Shown here one piece after another: positions 7,132 through 16,470 of a stretch of DNA of 51,933 nucleotides. This DNA is from Vibrio mexicanus. Lineage in GTDB: Bacteria > Pseudomonadota > Gammaproteobacteria > Enterobacterales > Vibrionaceae. The notes under the pieces are model-generated. The model was given only the letters and a program-made list of their open reading frames with translations. It was not told the DNA's origin and did not search any database. Each line of letters begins with the position of its first letter. Position 1 is the first letter of the stretch. Both the position numbers and the translations under genes were made by a program. The stretch is from the NCBI RefSeq assembly GCF_001012815.1, contig NZ_JYJP01000060.1, forward strand, positions 1 through 51,933, given 5' to 3'.

Positions 7132-7494
7132 AATGGACTCTACTTCTTGTTGTATTTGCAAGCTTTATCAATTGCTTAATTAATATTTATATTTATAGTA
7201 TTTAATAGCTTGATTATATGTTTATCAATCTATCTATGTTTTGTATTTATTATTTGTGTATTTGTAATTATTGAGGATTGTCTATTGTGTTAATGATGTC
7301 TCTCGTTTTTGTTTTGTTGGTACAATGTATGTGAATTAATTGTGACTTCCTGTGACTTCATTCAATTTTTTATAAATGTATTTTAAAATTGACATTGCGA
7401 TGTTTTTCTAACTCTTATTGCACTTTAAAATTGTTTAACTGATTGATTTTTAATGTATTTAATGCTCAACAAAGGCTTGGCTTTATACTTTGTA

Positions 7495-7523
7495 TTGACA
7501 GGGTTATCTAAAATTTGAATAAC
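7495..7523 (+). promoter_or_regulatory. TRAP operon promoter with overlapping LysR box
   Basis: TTGACA (7495-7500), a 17-base spacer and AATAAC (7518-7523) form a plausible sigma-70 promoter. Inside it, TTAT (7504-7507), 11 bases, ATAA (7519-7522) is an exact T-N11-A LysR-type box in a wider imperfect dyad (7503-7523). The leader then carries a small hairpin (TCCTG 7573-7577 with CAGGA 7584-7588) overlapping the strong Shine-Dalgarno of dctP. The rest of 7132-7597 is very AT-rich and has a direct repeat TGTGACTT-CC-TGTGACTT near 7340-7358. Confidence 0.6.
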
Positions 7524-7597
7524 TCTTTCACTATCTGAATTGTTGGTTGTTAAATCTTGGTGATAGGTTGATTCCTGCTGAAACAGGAGGTTTAACA

Positions 7598-8602
7598 ATG
7601 AAAACAATTAAAACACTACTCGCTCTGACCCTTCCGCTTGCTTATGCTGCTACCACTAGTGCTGCCGTTGATATCACAATTGGTCACGTAGATTCGCAAG
7701 ATTGGACAATCTCGAAGAAGGGCGCTGCTACTCAAGTCTTCAAAAACATCGTTGAAGCAGAGTCAGGCGGACGAATCAACGTGAATGTGTTCCCATCAGG
7801 CCAGCTAGGTGGTGAAACGGAACTTCTTCAATCCACACAAGAAGGTATGCTCACCATGACTATGGTGTCAGGGGCGTACTCAAAGTTGTGTAAAGAGGCG
7901 AATGTCTTAGAAATCCCATACCTATTCCCTTCAGAGCCCGTGGCTTGGGAAGTGCTAGATGGTGAATTTGGTCAGAAGCTCAATGAGCAGTGTTTAAATA
8001 CCACGGGCCTACGCAACTTAGCTTATGGTGAAACAGGTTTCCGTCACTTCACGAACTCTAAACGAGAAATTCGCTCGCCTGAGGACATGAAAGGTCTGAA
8101 GATTCGCGTTATGACAACGCCTTTATACGTGGAGTTAGTCAAGTCATTGGGCGCAGAACCAACGCCAATTTCCTTCCCTGAAGTTCCAGCGGCACTGACA
8201 ACAGGTGTTATTGATGGTCAGGAGAACCCGGTCAGCGTTATTAACGCAAGTAAGTTCTATGAGCTGCAAGAATACATCACGCTTGATGGGCATGTGTACG
8301 GAACTGACTTCCTGCTGATTAATGACGATTTCTACTCGTCTCTGAATGCTAAAGATCGCGATATTATCGACCGCGCTGCAAAAGTTGCAGGTACGGTGGG
8401 GCGTGCTATCCAGCAGGTGAACTCAGCTGAAGGCCTCGAAACCTTATCGAAGAAAGGGATGAAGATCACTTCACTGTCTCCAGAGCAATTGAATCAATTC
8501 CGAGAAGCGACGCAGCCACAAGTGATCAGGTGGTTAGAAACGTCAGTTGACCAGAAATGGATTAATGGCGCTTTAGAGGCTGTAGAAGCAGCATCTAACT
8601 AA
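7598..8602 (+). CDS. dctP: TRAP transporter substrate-binding protein (DctP family)
   Basis: A periplasmic receptor of a Na+-driven TRAP system for organic acids. ATG 7598 is chosen because AGGAGG lies 7 bases before it and it yields a signal peptide (MKTIKTLLALTLPLAYAATTSAA, cleaved after Ala). An upstream in-frame start at 7547 would spoil the signal. The mature protein has the DctP pattern: VFPSGQLGGETELLQ, GLKIRVMTTPLY with the Arg that binds substrate carboxylate, FPEVPAALTTGVIDGQENP, and a C-terminal helix region. It is first of dctP-dctQ-dctM. The context with quinate/shikimate and protocatechuate genes suggests quinate, shikimate or a hydroxybenzoate as ligand; that is inference. Intact. 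Confidence 0.9.
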   Translation: MKTIKTLLALTLPLAYAATTSAAVDITIGHVDSQDWTISKKGAATQVFKNIVEAESGGRINVNVFPSGQLGGETELLQSTQEGMLTMTMVSGAYSKLCKEANVLEIPYLFPSEPVAWEVLDGEFGQKLNEQCLNTTGLRNLAYGETGFRHFTNSKREIRSPEDMKGLKIRVMTTPLYVELVKSLGAEPTPISFPEVPAALTTGVIDGQENPVSVINASKFYELQEYITLDGHVYGTDFLLINDDFYSSLNAKDRDIIDRAAKVAGTVGRAIQQVNSAEGLETLSKKGMKITSLSPEQLNQFREATQPQVIRWLETSVDQKWINGALEAVEAASN

Positions 8603-8665
8603 CTCGCTAGTCGCCATTGCAATGCTTAGGCGTTGTGATGGCGCTTGTTTTACGGGGAGGACTCT

Positions 8666-9160
8666 ATGATTGGATACTACAAAAAACTGCTCGCGATATT
8701 AGCTGGCTCATCACTCTTCACGCTGTTTGCTGTCATGCTCGCAACCACGTTTAGTCGATACTTCTTCAATATCTCCATTCTATGGGGAGAAGAAGTCAGC
8801 AAGTACGCCATGATCTATGGTGTGATGTTTGCGATGCCGTTGTGTTATTTGGAAGGTCTACATATTAAGTTCTCTGTCTTAGATTCCGTTCGCTCGCGTG
8901 CCTTTCAGAAAGCGTTGGAAGTGATTGTTGACCTTTCCGTTTTGGCAAGCTCGATTATTTTAACTTGGTCTGGGTATCAGTTTGTTCTGCGACGCGGTGG
9001 GATTGAATCCCCAGGAATTGGCTTGAGCATGAGCTACTTTCAGTCTGCTCTGGTGATTGGCGGAGCTTGTCTTTTCATTGCCGCTATCATGCGACTTGGT
9101 TTGCACTTGAAGCAGTTACGCTTTTCTTCCGCACCATCATTGACTCAAAACGATATTTAA
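8666..9160 (+). CDS. dctQ: TRAP transporter small membrane subunit (DctQ family)
   Basis: A 164-residue integral membrane protein with four hydrophobic segments, the usual DctQ architecture. ATG 8666 is preceded by GGGGAGG at proper spacing; an in-frame upstream start at 8645 lacks one. Family features include the second-helix region SRYFFNISILWGEEVSKYAMIYG and GLHIKFSVLD. With DctM it forms the permease complex that receives substrate from the periplasmic binding protein. It is separated from dctP by 63 bases and from dctM by 9, so the three are co-transcribed. Confidence 0.88.
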   Translation: MIGYYKKLLAILAGSSLFTLFAVMLATTFSRYFFNISILWGEEVSKYAMIYGVMFAMPLCYLEGLHIKFSVLDSVRSRAFQKALEVIVDLSVLASSIILTWSGYQFVLRRGGIESPGIGLSMSYFQSALVIGGACLFIAAIMRLGLHLKQLRFSSAPSLTQNDI

Positions 9161-9169
9161 GGAGCGACC

Positions 9170-10435
9170 ATGCCTTCAATTGCTTTAATGGGCACCATGC
9201 TAGTATTTGGCGTGCCATTGGTATTTAGTATTATTTTGGCGATGTCGTTTTACATCTCGGCCACGCCAATCTCAATCAGCCTAGTATCTCAACGTATTTT
9301 TAGTGGTCTTGATTCCTATTCAATTCTTGCAGTTCCGTTGTTCGTACTTGCAGGCGAACTCATGAATAAAAGTGGTATTACTAGCCGTATTATCGATTTT
9401 GCCAATGCGTTAGTTGGACACTTTCGTGGTGGCTTAGCGCAAGTGAACGTATGGTCGTCTGTAATGTTTGCGGGGATATCTGGTTCTGCCGTAGCCGACA
9501 CATCAGCACTAGGGCGAGTCTTCATTCCACAGATGGAAAAACAAGGCTACAGCAAGGAGTTTTCTTCGGCTCTAACCGCGGCTTCTTCCGTTATTGGCCC
9601 GATGATTCCACCGAGTATTCCGGTTATTATCTACGCCTTGATTGCGAGTGGCGTTTCAGTTCCTGCGCTATTCTTGGCGGGAATCGTACCTGGGCTGCTA
9701 TCAGCTATGGCGCTATCGCTATTTGTGTTCTATTACGCAACGCGTAACAATATTGAAGCTCGTGTCGAGCGTACAAGCCGCCGAAAAGCACTGATTAAAG
9801 CTTTCATTCCGTTGACGATGCCGATTTTCATTCTTGGCTCAATTTTGATGGGGATTGTTACTCCAACCGAAGCGGCTGCATTTGCTGCATTCTATGCGCT
9901 GATGGTCGGGATGTTTGTCTACAAGTCACTGAAAATCAGCGACCTACCTGAAGTATTCATGCGTTCGATGCGTGATTCATCGGTTGTCCTAATTCTTATT
10001 GCTGTTGTGGCGGTAGCGAACTGGATTTTGACTTTCTCTCGTGTCCCGCAGCATATCAGTGAATACGTGTTGAGCACCATTTCAGACCCAATCATGTTTC
10101 TGATTATGGTTAATCTCATCTTGCTAGGTGTTGGCCTCTTCCTAGAAGGTATTGCCGCCATGCTGATCTTGATTCCTATTTTTCACCCTATAGCGATGAG
10201 TTTTGGAATCGACCCAGTGCACTTTGGCACAGTAGTGATTTTCAACCTGATGATAGGCCTTATCACACCGCCAATGGGGATCTGTCTGTTCGTTTCAAAT
10301 ACCATCTCGAATGTGGGTATTGCCAAGATTTCGAAGCAGGTTATTCCTTTGTTCTTACTGGAAGTGGCCGTATTGTTCTTCATCACTTTCGTGCCGCAAA
10401 GCGTGCTCTTCTTACCAAATCTGTTTGGATATTAG
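9170..10435 (+). CDS. dctM: TRAP transporter large permease subunit (DctM family)
   Basis: The transport subunit of the tripartite system has 421 residues, typical for DctM, and about 11-12 hydrophobic helices. Recognisable stretches are AGELMNKSGITSRIIDFANALVG, MFAGISGSAVADTSALG, MIPPSIPVIIYA, GIVTPTEAAAFAAFYAL, LGLFLEG-type helices and GLITPPMGICLFV, all characteristic of the DctM/IT superfamily. The Shine-Dalgarno is AAGGAGCG 5 bases before ATG. It couples substrate uptake to a Na+ gradient across the inner membrane. Complete and intact. Confidence 0.92.
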   Translation: MPSIALMGTMLVFGVPLVFSIILAMSFYISATPISISLVSQRIFSGLDSYSILAVPLFVLAGELMNKSGITSRIIDFANALVGHFRGGLAQVNVWSSVMFAGISGSAVADTSALGRVFIPQMEKQGYSKEFSSALTAASSVIGPMIPPSIPVIIYALIASGVSVPALFLAGIVPGLLSAMALSLFVFYYATRNNIEARVERTSRRKALIKAFIPLTMPIFILGSILMGIVTPTEAAAFAAFYALMVGMFVYKSLKISDLPEVFMRSMRDSSVVLILIAVVAVANWILTFSRVPQHISEYVLSTISDPIMFLIMVNLILLGVGLFLEGIAAMLILIPIFHPIAMSFGIDPVHFGTVVIFNLMIGLITPPMGICLFVSNTISNVGIAKISKQVIPLFLLEVAVLFFITFVPQSVLFLPNLFGY

Positions 10436-10484
10436 CTAGGAAATCCTATCAATTAGGGAATCTGTCTAAAGCAAATAACTCCCA

Positions 10485-10554
10485 CGAGCTCTTTAGCTGA
10501 GCTCGGGGACCAACAAAAGTGACGATTGATTCTGCGAGCATTGCGAGCTCGCAG
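10485..10554. repeat. two hairpins between dctM and the AEC permease gene
   Basis: CGAGCTC (10485-10491) pairs with GAGCTCG (10499-10505). CTGCGAG (10532-10538) pairs with CTCGCAG (10548-10554), and GAGCTCG recurs inside the second structure. Neither is followed by a T-run, so strong termination is unlikely. They may be mRNA-processing or stability elements that set the ratio of transporter to downstream genes. Confidence 0.45.
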
Positions 10555-10586
10555 GGGCTTTGTTCATCTAAAAAACGAGTGACTGT

Positions 10587-11509
10587 ATGCCTGTCATAGA
10601 AATATTACTGCCATTGTTCATCTGCGTTGCAGTAGGGTTTATCGCAGTTCGACGTGCATTTGTGTATGAGAAATTCATTAAAGATGTGAGTCGCTTTGTG
10701 CTTTATATCTCGCTACCTGCGGTGATCTTCATTAGCGTCACTCAACTTGATTTGCAGCAGGCTATGAATGGCAATTACGTCTTGGTGTATGCGATTTCTG
10801 GCTTACTTAGTATGTTATTGGCTATTTACGTTAGTCGAAAGTTTTTAAAATTAGGTTGGCTAGACACTTATATCAATAGTCTTGGAAGCGGAATGCCAAA
10901 TAGCGCGTTCGTTGGTTTTCCTATCATATTGGCTATCTTCGATGGTGGTATGGCGGAAGCTTCTTATTAGTAGTGCTAGTTGAGAATCTATTGTTCATTC
11001 CTTTGAGCCTGATTCTGCTAGAAACAGCAAGTGGTCAAAATACATCGCTCAGTCAGAGGTTAATGACCATCTTTGACCGGCTACGCAGGAACCCAATTAT
11101 TATTGCCATTCTGGTTGCCATTACAGTCAATGTCATGGCGATTCAAGTTCCACTAGCCATACAGTCCAGTGTCACCATGTTTGCGCAAACGTCCATTGCC
11201 CTCGCGCTTTTTGCCATAGGTGGATTACTTGCGCAGTCGACAAAGCTGGTTCAAATACCGCGCTTGTCCGTCGTCGCCATCATTAAGTTGGTGATGTTCC
11301 CATTGTTTGCATTTGGGTTGTTATACCTGTTCCCAGTAGAAGGCGATTTGGCTGTGGCATTACTCATCTTTAGCGCCTCACCCATGCTTTCGATTTATCC
11401 GATTCTGGGCGGGCTGTATCAACAACACACTTTTTGTACCAATACACTTGTAACAACAACTGTGGCGTCAGGGGTATCCCTGTCCGTTGTTGTTGCCCTT
11501 ATTAGTTAG
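10587..11509 (+). pseudogene. AEC-family transporter, one frameshift
   Basis: Auxin-efflux-carrier/bile-acid-fold secondary transporter of about 307 residues, encoded in two frames (10587-about 10964 and about 10964-11509). Adding one T near 10962-10967 gives MAEASLLVVLVENLLFIP and restores a family-length protein of 8-10 hydrophobic helices. Recognisable parts are LLPLFICVAVGFIAVRR, FVLYISLPAVIFISV, GSGMPNSAFVGFPI, and the C-terminal FALGLLxxF-like and SASPMLSIYPILGGLY segments. Members carry dicarboxylates such as malate; here, between the TRAP genes and quiC, it may export or import an aromatic or dicarboxylic acid. The rest of the sequence shows no decay, so a sequencing deletion is as likely as true inactivation. 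Confidence 0.8.
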
Positions 11510-11530
11510 AAGAATAAAAAAGGTTAAGTC

Positions 11531-12613
11531 ATGGAAAAACTTAGAATTTCAGTTGCTGGAGCAGGGCTCATTGGAAAAACACACATCAAGTTGGTGGCGG
11601 AAAGCAACCAATGTGAATTGGCCTCAATCGTCGATCCATCACCGGGTGCGGTTGATGTTGCTGAGCAATATGGCGTACCCGTATTCGATAGCTTGGACGC
11701 ACTGTTTACTCAAGACAAACCAGACGGTGTCATTCTCGCAACGCCTAATAAACTACACGCACTTCAAGCCCATCAATGTATCGACGCAGGTGTGCCAGCG
11801 ATTGTGGAAAAGCCAGTTACGGATTCGATTGAAGACGGAATTGCTCTGCTTGACCGAGTAACGCAAACACAAGCGAAGTTGTTAGTTGGTCATCATCGAG
11901 CTTATAGCCCTTTGTTGGAGACGGCGCGTTCTGTTGTTGAAAGTGGTGAGCTAGGCAAGCTTGTCTCTGTAACGGGCAGCGCCGCCTTCTACAAACCCGA
12001 TTACTACTTCAACGAAGGGGAATGGCGCAAAGTAAAAGGCGGCGGTCCAATTTTGATCAATATGATTCATGAGATTGGTAACTTACGTTATCTGGTCGGG
12101 GATATTGTCGGCGTACAAGCACTGAGTTCAAACGTGGCGCGTGAATTTGAGGTGGAAGATACGTGTGTCATTTCGCTACGCTTTGCAAATGGCACTTTAG
12201 GGTCATTTGTCCTTTCCGATGCATCCGCAAGCCCTCGCAGTTGGGAGCAAACCTCTCAAGAGAATAAATCTTACGCGACTTATGAAACGGAAGACTGTTA
12301 TCACATTGCGGGAACCAATGGCTGTCTGTCTGTACCCACTATGCAGGTAAAAAGTTTCGCAAATGATGTGACTCCATCATGGTGGAACGCGATGGAAGAA
12401 CGAAGTGAAGCTATCAACCGAGAAGACCCTTTGAAGCTGCAATTAGAGCATTTCTGCTCGTTGATTCGCGGACAAGAAACAAAACCACGTGTGAGCGTTC
12501 GTGATGGCCTTCAGAACCTACTCGTGATCGACGCCATTATTCAAGCTTGTGAAAGTGGTGAATATGTTTCAGTTCGAGAAGTTCAGAAACAACAAGAGCT
12601 AGCTACCGCTTAA
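11531..12613 (+). CDS. Gfo/Idh/MocA family oxidoreductase
   Basis: A 360-residue NAD(P)-dependent dehydrogenase. The N-terminal Rossmann domain shows VAGAGLIGKTH, ILATPNKLHALQA and the EKP motif (AIVEKPV) whose Lys is catalytic. The C-terminal alpha/beta domain contains KVKGGGPILINMIHEIGNLRYL with the His expected at the active site. Shine-Dalgarno AAAAAGG precedes ATG. It stands 21 bases after the AEC gene and 23 before quiC, in the same operon. It may oxidise a hydroxylated ring, such as an alternative quinate/shikimate-type substrate or a carbasugar, to feed quiC, since family members act on inositols and sugars. It is not LigC, which is a different gene in this window. Confidence 0.85.
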   Translation: MEKLRISVAGAGLIGKTHIKLVAESNQCELASIVDPSPGAVDVAEQYGVPVFDSLDALFTQDKPDGVILATPNKLHALQAHQCIDAGVPAIVEKPVTDSIEDGIALLDRVTQTQAKLLVGHHRAYSPLLETARSVVESGELGKLVSVTGSAAFYKPDYYFNEGEWRKVKGGGPILINMIHEIGNLRYLVGDIVGVQALSSNVAREFEVEDTCVISLRFANGTLGSFVLSDASASPRSWEQTSQENKSYATYETEDCYHIAGTNGCLSVPTMQVKSFANDVTPSWWNAMEERSEAINREDPLKLQLEHFCSLIRGQETKPRVSVRDGLQNLLVIDAIIQACESGEYVSVREVQKQQELATA

Positions 12614-12636
12614 TTATGCGTTAAGGAGATGTAACA

Positions 12637-14459
12637 ATGAAATATTCAATTGCAACTGTTTGCCTTTCCGGCACGTTAGAGCAAAAAATGCATGCGGCAG
12701 CTAAGGCAGGCTTCCATGCTATTGAGATCTTTGAAAACGACCTGACGCAATACCGTGGTTCAGCGGCCGACGTCAAACGCATTGCCGACAGTCTTGGGCT
12801 GGAAATTTTAGTTCTACAACCTTTTCGCGATATGGAAGGGATGCCGGAGCCGCTTCGTCGAAAGAAGTACAATATGCTTGAGCGCAAAATAGAGATTGCT
12901 CATCAGCTAGGTACTAGCCGATTGATGATGTGCAGTAACGTTCATCCGGCATCCTCACCGATTGCAGAGCAATGTGCTGATGATCTGCATGCGTTGGCAA
13001 TGCTTGCTCAGCATGAAGGCATGCAGCTTGGCTACGAGGCTCTAGCATGGGGACGCCATATTGCCGATTATGATGATGCGTGGAACTTGGTAAAAATGGT
13101 CGATCACCCTAACTTAGGTGTTGTATTGGATACGTTCCATATGTTTGCTCGCGGCAACACGTTGGATACGCTTATTAACGATATTCCGACAGAGAAAATT
13201 GCCTTAGTTCAGGTAGCTGATGCGCCGAAAATGCAGATGGATATCTTGCAATACAGCCGTCATTACCGCTGTTTCCCAGGGCAGGGGGACTTCCCAGTAA
13301 TCGAATTCGTTCAGGCGCTGAAAGACAAAGGCTATAATGATTATCTTTCACATGAAGTATTTAATGATGATTTCCGTTCATCTTCGCCAATTAAAAAAGC
13401 GGTGGACGGAGTTCGATCACTCAAGTGGCTTGAAGACCAAACGAATGATGAGTTTGACGCTCCACAAATTCATGATTTGAGCTTTATTGAATTTGCTGTG
13501 CAAGACAGAGAAAACAACGGATTTTCGGATGTGCTTGAGTCACTGGGTTTTGAGAAAACTCATACACACAAGAGCAAGAATGTCGATCTTTACCACCATG
13601 GCGACATTAACTTTGTATTCAACTATGAAAAAAACAGTAATGCACAAAGTTATTTGGAAGGGCATGGTGAATCGGTGTGCGCTTTGGGTGTTCTGACTGA
13701 CGATACACGTCGTTTGGTTGAATTGGCCATGCGTTACAATAGTCCAACTATTCACCAACCTCGCCAAGAGAATGAGCTAGATATCCCAACGCTCAGAAAC
13801 TCCGAAAATCTGTTAATTCACTTGCTTGACCAAGCGCAAGCTGAGCGCTTTTACGAAGTCGACTTTGAACCCGTGGCCAACCATAAAAAGTCTGACCCTA
13901 ACTTTGTTCGCATAGACCATATTGGCCAAGTGGTTCCGTCAGAGAACTTACTCTCCAACTTGTTCTTCTACAAGTCGATATTTGGCTTTGTACCGGAAGA
14001 GAGCTACGACCTTCCAGATATTAATGGCCTTATCACCAGCCGTACGATTAAAAGCCTAATAATCGTATTAAAGTGGCGCTCAACAGTACTAGTGCCAAGC
14101 GTACACAAACTCAGCGATTCTTGAATGAATCCAATGGCGCGAGCATCAACCAGATTGCTCTTGAGTGTGAGGATATCTTTACGGCAGTCAACAACTTGTC
14201 GCCTATCTACCAGCTGAAGATACCAAACAATTACTATTTGGATATTCAAGCACAGTTCGATTTAAGCGACGAATTGATTCAACGATTGAAAGAGAACAAC
14301 ATTCTTTACACCGAAGACGACACAGGCAGCTTCTATCATTTCTACACTAAGGAGATAAATGGCTTATTCTTCGAGGTTGTACAACGAGTTGGCAGCTACC
14401 AAAAGTATGGTGAAACCAATGCCTTTATTCGCCTAGCCGCGCAAGCGGATCGTTATTAA
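12637..14459 (+). pseudogene. quiC: 3-dehydroshikimate dehydratase fused to HPPD-like domain (QuiC-type), one frameshift
   Basis: The N-terminal half (residues 1-about 270) is a xylose-isomerase-like TIM barrel: IATVCLSGTLEQKMHAAAKAGF, AIEIFENDL, QPFRDMEGMP, GYEALAWGRHI, LGVVLDTFHMFARG, HYRCFPGQGDFP and SHEVFNDDFR, with the Glu/Asp/His metal ligands. The C-terminal half resembles 4-hydroxyphenylpyruvate dioxygenase-type VOC domains (VRIDHIGQVVPSE; LNSTSAKRTQTQRFLN). This two-domain arrangement is that of Pseudomonas QuiC1, which dehydrates 3-dehydroshikimate to protocatechuate. Two frames (12637-about 14055 and about 14057-14459) join as RTIKSPNNRIKVALNS if one C is restored at 14055-14056, giving 607 residues. 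Only the frameshift mars the gene. Confidence 0.85.
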
Positions 14460-14560
14460 TTGGTGTTAGTCAAAATGCTTCCTGTCGTTTCTCAATAAAG
14501 GTAGAGGAGCGGCGGGTTGCTATTATTCAGCCACCTAAATTTTCTATTGTTGACTCTTCG

Positions 14561-14899
14561 CTAATCAATTCGAGTAATAAAAGTTTGCTCGTCATCGACA
14601 AAAGCCACATATCCACCGTGATAAATAAACACGCGACCACGCCCTTCCACTACGCACGCAAGCTGTGGGTTCAAGTCTTCCTCGTTATTCTTGCTTTGAA
14701 AAGTGCCAGTATCGGTGATGACACCACTGAGTTTTGGTAAGAAACCATAGGCGCGTTTGGCTTGGTCTATCAAGCTGAGTTCGCTGGTGGTGGAAAAACA
14801 AGAAGGAATTCGACCAGCGTCTTCGATAAATAGAGGCTTCAGTTCTTCAAAAGCCGTAATTACCAGCCAGTCAATATCGTTGACACGATGGATAAACAT
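14561..14899 (-). CDS. hypothetical protein, 112 aa
   Basis: I do not recognise this protein. It is soluble, with no signal peptide or membrane helix. It has an N-terminal helical segment (DIDWLVITAFEELKPLF) and a C-terminal beta-rich part ending RVFIYHGGYVAFVDDEQTF. It lies alone on the minus strand between quiC and the lacI gene, 100 bases from the convergent quiC stop. The 258 bases from its start to the LacI start are divergent promoter space in which I see no clear palindrome. Codon use looks normal for the window, so I think it is real. Confidence 0.55.
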   Translation of the reverse strand: MFIHRVNDIDWLVITAFEELKPLFIEDAGRIPSCFSTTSELSLIDQAKRAYGFLPKLSGVITDTGTFQSKNNEEDLNPQLACVVEGRGRVFIYHGGYVAFVDDEQTFITRID

Positions 14900-15157
14900 A
14901 GATTTTCTCTTTGATGTAGATGCGGGGATATTATCACTAACAGGGGAGAGAACGTAGTAGATAATGAACTGGTAAAGGTGGTGATTCTACGCTATGTCCA
15001 AATATTTATTAGACACTTTGAGGCACATTTTTGTCCCGCATATTTTCACACCTAAACAATCCTGTTATGTAAAATGGGCCGCATTTGAACACTACACAAG
15101 TTAATCAATTTTCTGTTATCTTTGTTTTCAATAAGCTGATGGTGTTAAGAGGCATGG

Positions 15158-16156
15158 ATGACGACAATTTCTGATGTATCCCGTATGGCAGGCGTTTCGA
15201 AAGCGACCGTATCGAGAGTCATTAATGGGACAGGACAAGTCAAAGAAAGCACAAAAGAGTTAGTCAACGCAGTAATGAAAGAGCTTAATTATAAGCCAAG
15301 CTCTGTAGCGAGAGCATTAGCCACTCGAAGTGGTAACAGTGTCGGTCTGGTTTTGTCCGATTATACGGGTAGCTATTTTGGTATTCTACTTAAGCAAGCA
15401 TCTGTCAGTGCAGATGAAATGGGTAAACAGTTACTCATCGCAGATGGTCACAATCAAGCAGAGAGTGAGTTAGAAGCTGTTCACTCTTTGGTCGAAAAGA
15501 AGTGTGATGTGATCGTTCTTTACAGCCGTATGCTGTCTGCTGAGCAAGTCATTGCGTTAAACAAATCGATAGATATTCCATTGGTCAATGTAGGGCGAAT
15601 ATTGCCTGACGAGGCGGGATTCTCAATTGCATTTGATCAAAAAAATGCGGTTGAACTCGCTTTTGATCACTTAATTGAGTTGGGGCATAGAGATATCACT
15701 TATATTGGCCCAGCTCCAACTACCCCGACGTCCATATCTCGAATAGAGGGTTTTTCACTAGCGAAAGAGAAGCATCAAAGCCTCACTATTACTTCTCGTA
15801 TAAGCCATTGTTCATTTGGTTTTATTGAAGGTTATACGACAGGAAAACAACTATTAGAAAACGGGGAGTACGGCAGTGCAATGCTTGCGGCTTCTGACGA
15901 TATCGCTGTAGGTTTGATTAAAGCTTTCACTGAGCAAGGAATATCTATACCCGACGAGGTATCGGTCGTGAGTATCGATAATGACCCATACAGTGCCTTT
16001 GTTACCCCAGCTCTCACAACGGTTGATCTCCCAATCCAAGCCATTATGGCTAGAGCAATGGAAGTGGCTCAAAAGTTGGCTCAAGGAGAAGTAAAGTTTG
16101 AGTCAGAAATGATGAAAGGCTATTTAGTTTTACGAGATTCTACTAAACAAAATTAA
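15158..16156 (+). CDS. LacI-family transcriptional regulator
   Basis: A 332-residue repressor of standard LacI/GalR size. Residues 1-50 hold the HTH and hinge (TTISDVSRMAGVSKATVSRVIN, then KPSSVARAL). Residues about 60-330 form the periplasmic-binding-protein-like sugar-sensing core (GLVLSDYTGSYFGILL, DHLIELGHRDITYIGP, AMLAASDDIAVGLIKA, VSVVSIDNDP, TTVDLP). ATG 15158 has AAGAGG upstream. It precedes the PTS operon in the same direction with a terminator between them. The 31-bp palindrome in front of the PTS genes, built of two AACCGGTT cores, is its most likely operator. The inducer is probably a phosphorylated amino-sugar disaccharide. Confidence 0.9.
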   Translation: MTTISDVSRMAGVSKATVSRVINGTGQVKESTKELVNAVMKELNYKPSSVARALATRSGNSVGLVLSDYTGSYFGILLKQASVSADEMGKQLLIADGHNQAESELEAVHSLVEKKCDVIVLYSRMLSAEQVIALNKSIDIPLVNVGRILPDEAGFSIAFDQKNAVELAFDHLIELGHRDITYIGPAPTTPTSISRIEGFSLAKEKHQSLTITSRISHCSFGFIEGYTTGKQLLENGEYGSAMLAASDDIAVGLIKAFTEQGISIPDEVSVVSIDNDPYSAFVTPALTTVDLPIQAIMARAMEVAQKLAQGEVKFESEMMKGYLVLRDSTKQN

Positions 16157-16214
16157 TAGCCAGTTGTGGGCTATTCAGGCTAACTACACAGTACACCTAT
16201 TTTCCCTGATTTTA

Positions 16215-16247
16215 GCGATGCTATTTTTGAAATGGCATCGCTTTTTC
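16215..16247 (+). terminator. terminator of lacI
   Basis: GCGATGC (16215-16221) and GCATCGC (16235-16241) form a 7-bp stem followed by TTTTTCTT. A weaker AATAGCC/GGCTATT hairpin (16155-16161, 16169-16175) overlaps the lacI stop codon. Confidence 0.75.
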
Positions 16248-16403
16248 TTACAATAAAGGCTATTAATCGATCTGTTTTCTGTTTAAAAATTGATCAATTA
16301 ATAGTGGCGCACGTCTCATTTTTCTCTCCATTTGTTTTAAAAGTATTGATCAATGTTGCATATGCGGTTGATTAATTAGCGATGAAAATTTACTTAAGTT
16401 ATA

Positions 16404-16434
16404 AATGTAACCGGTTTCCGAAACCGGTTACATT
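16404..16434 (+). promoter_or_regulatory. 31-bp palindromic operator before the PTS operon
   Basis: AATGTAACCGGTTTC (16404-16418), a central C, and the exact reverse complement (16420-16434) form a perfect palindrome. Each half contains AACCGGTT, itself palindromic, so two LacI-type half-site pairs are tandemly arrayed 13 bases apart. TATAAA at 16400-16405 abuts it, so a bound repressor would block the promoter. It is 36 bases upstream of the EIIB start. Confidence 0.8.
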
Positions 16435-16470
16435 AAGTTTCGGACTAGAAAATACCTAAGGAGAGGATAG

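Noticed and set aside
7340..7358. CRP-like site in the TRAP promoter region
   Set aside because: It is a direct repeat of TGTGACTT, not the inverted TGTGA-N6-TCACA arrangement.
11487..11861. 124-residue ORF overlapping the start of the Gfo/Idh gene
   Set aside because: Out-of-frame shadow of a well-supported dehydrogenase; composition is not protein-like and no ribosome-binding site precedes it.
16155..16175. Hairpin at the lacI stop codon as the main terminator
   Set aside because: No T-run follows; the structure at 16215-16247 with TTTTT is the better candidate.
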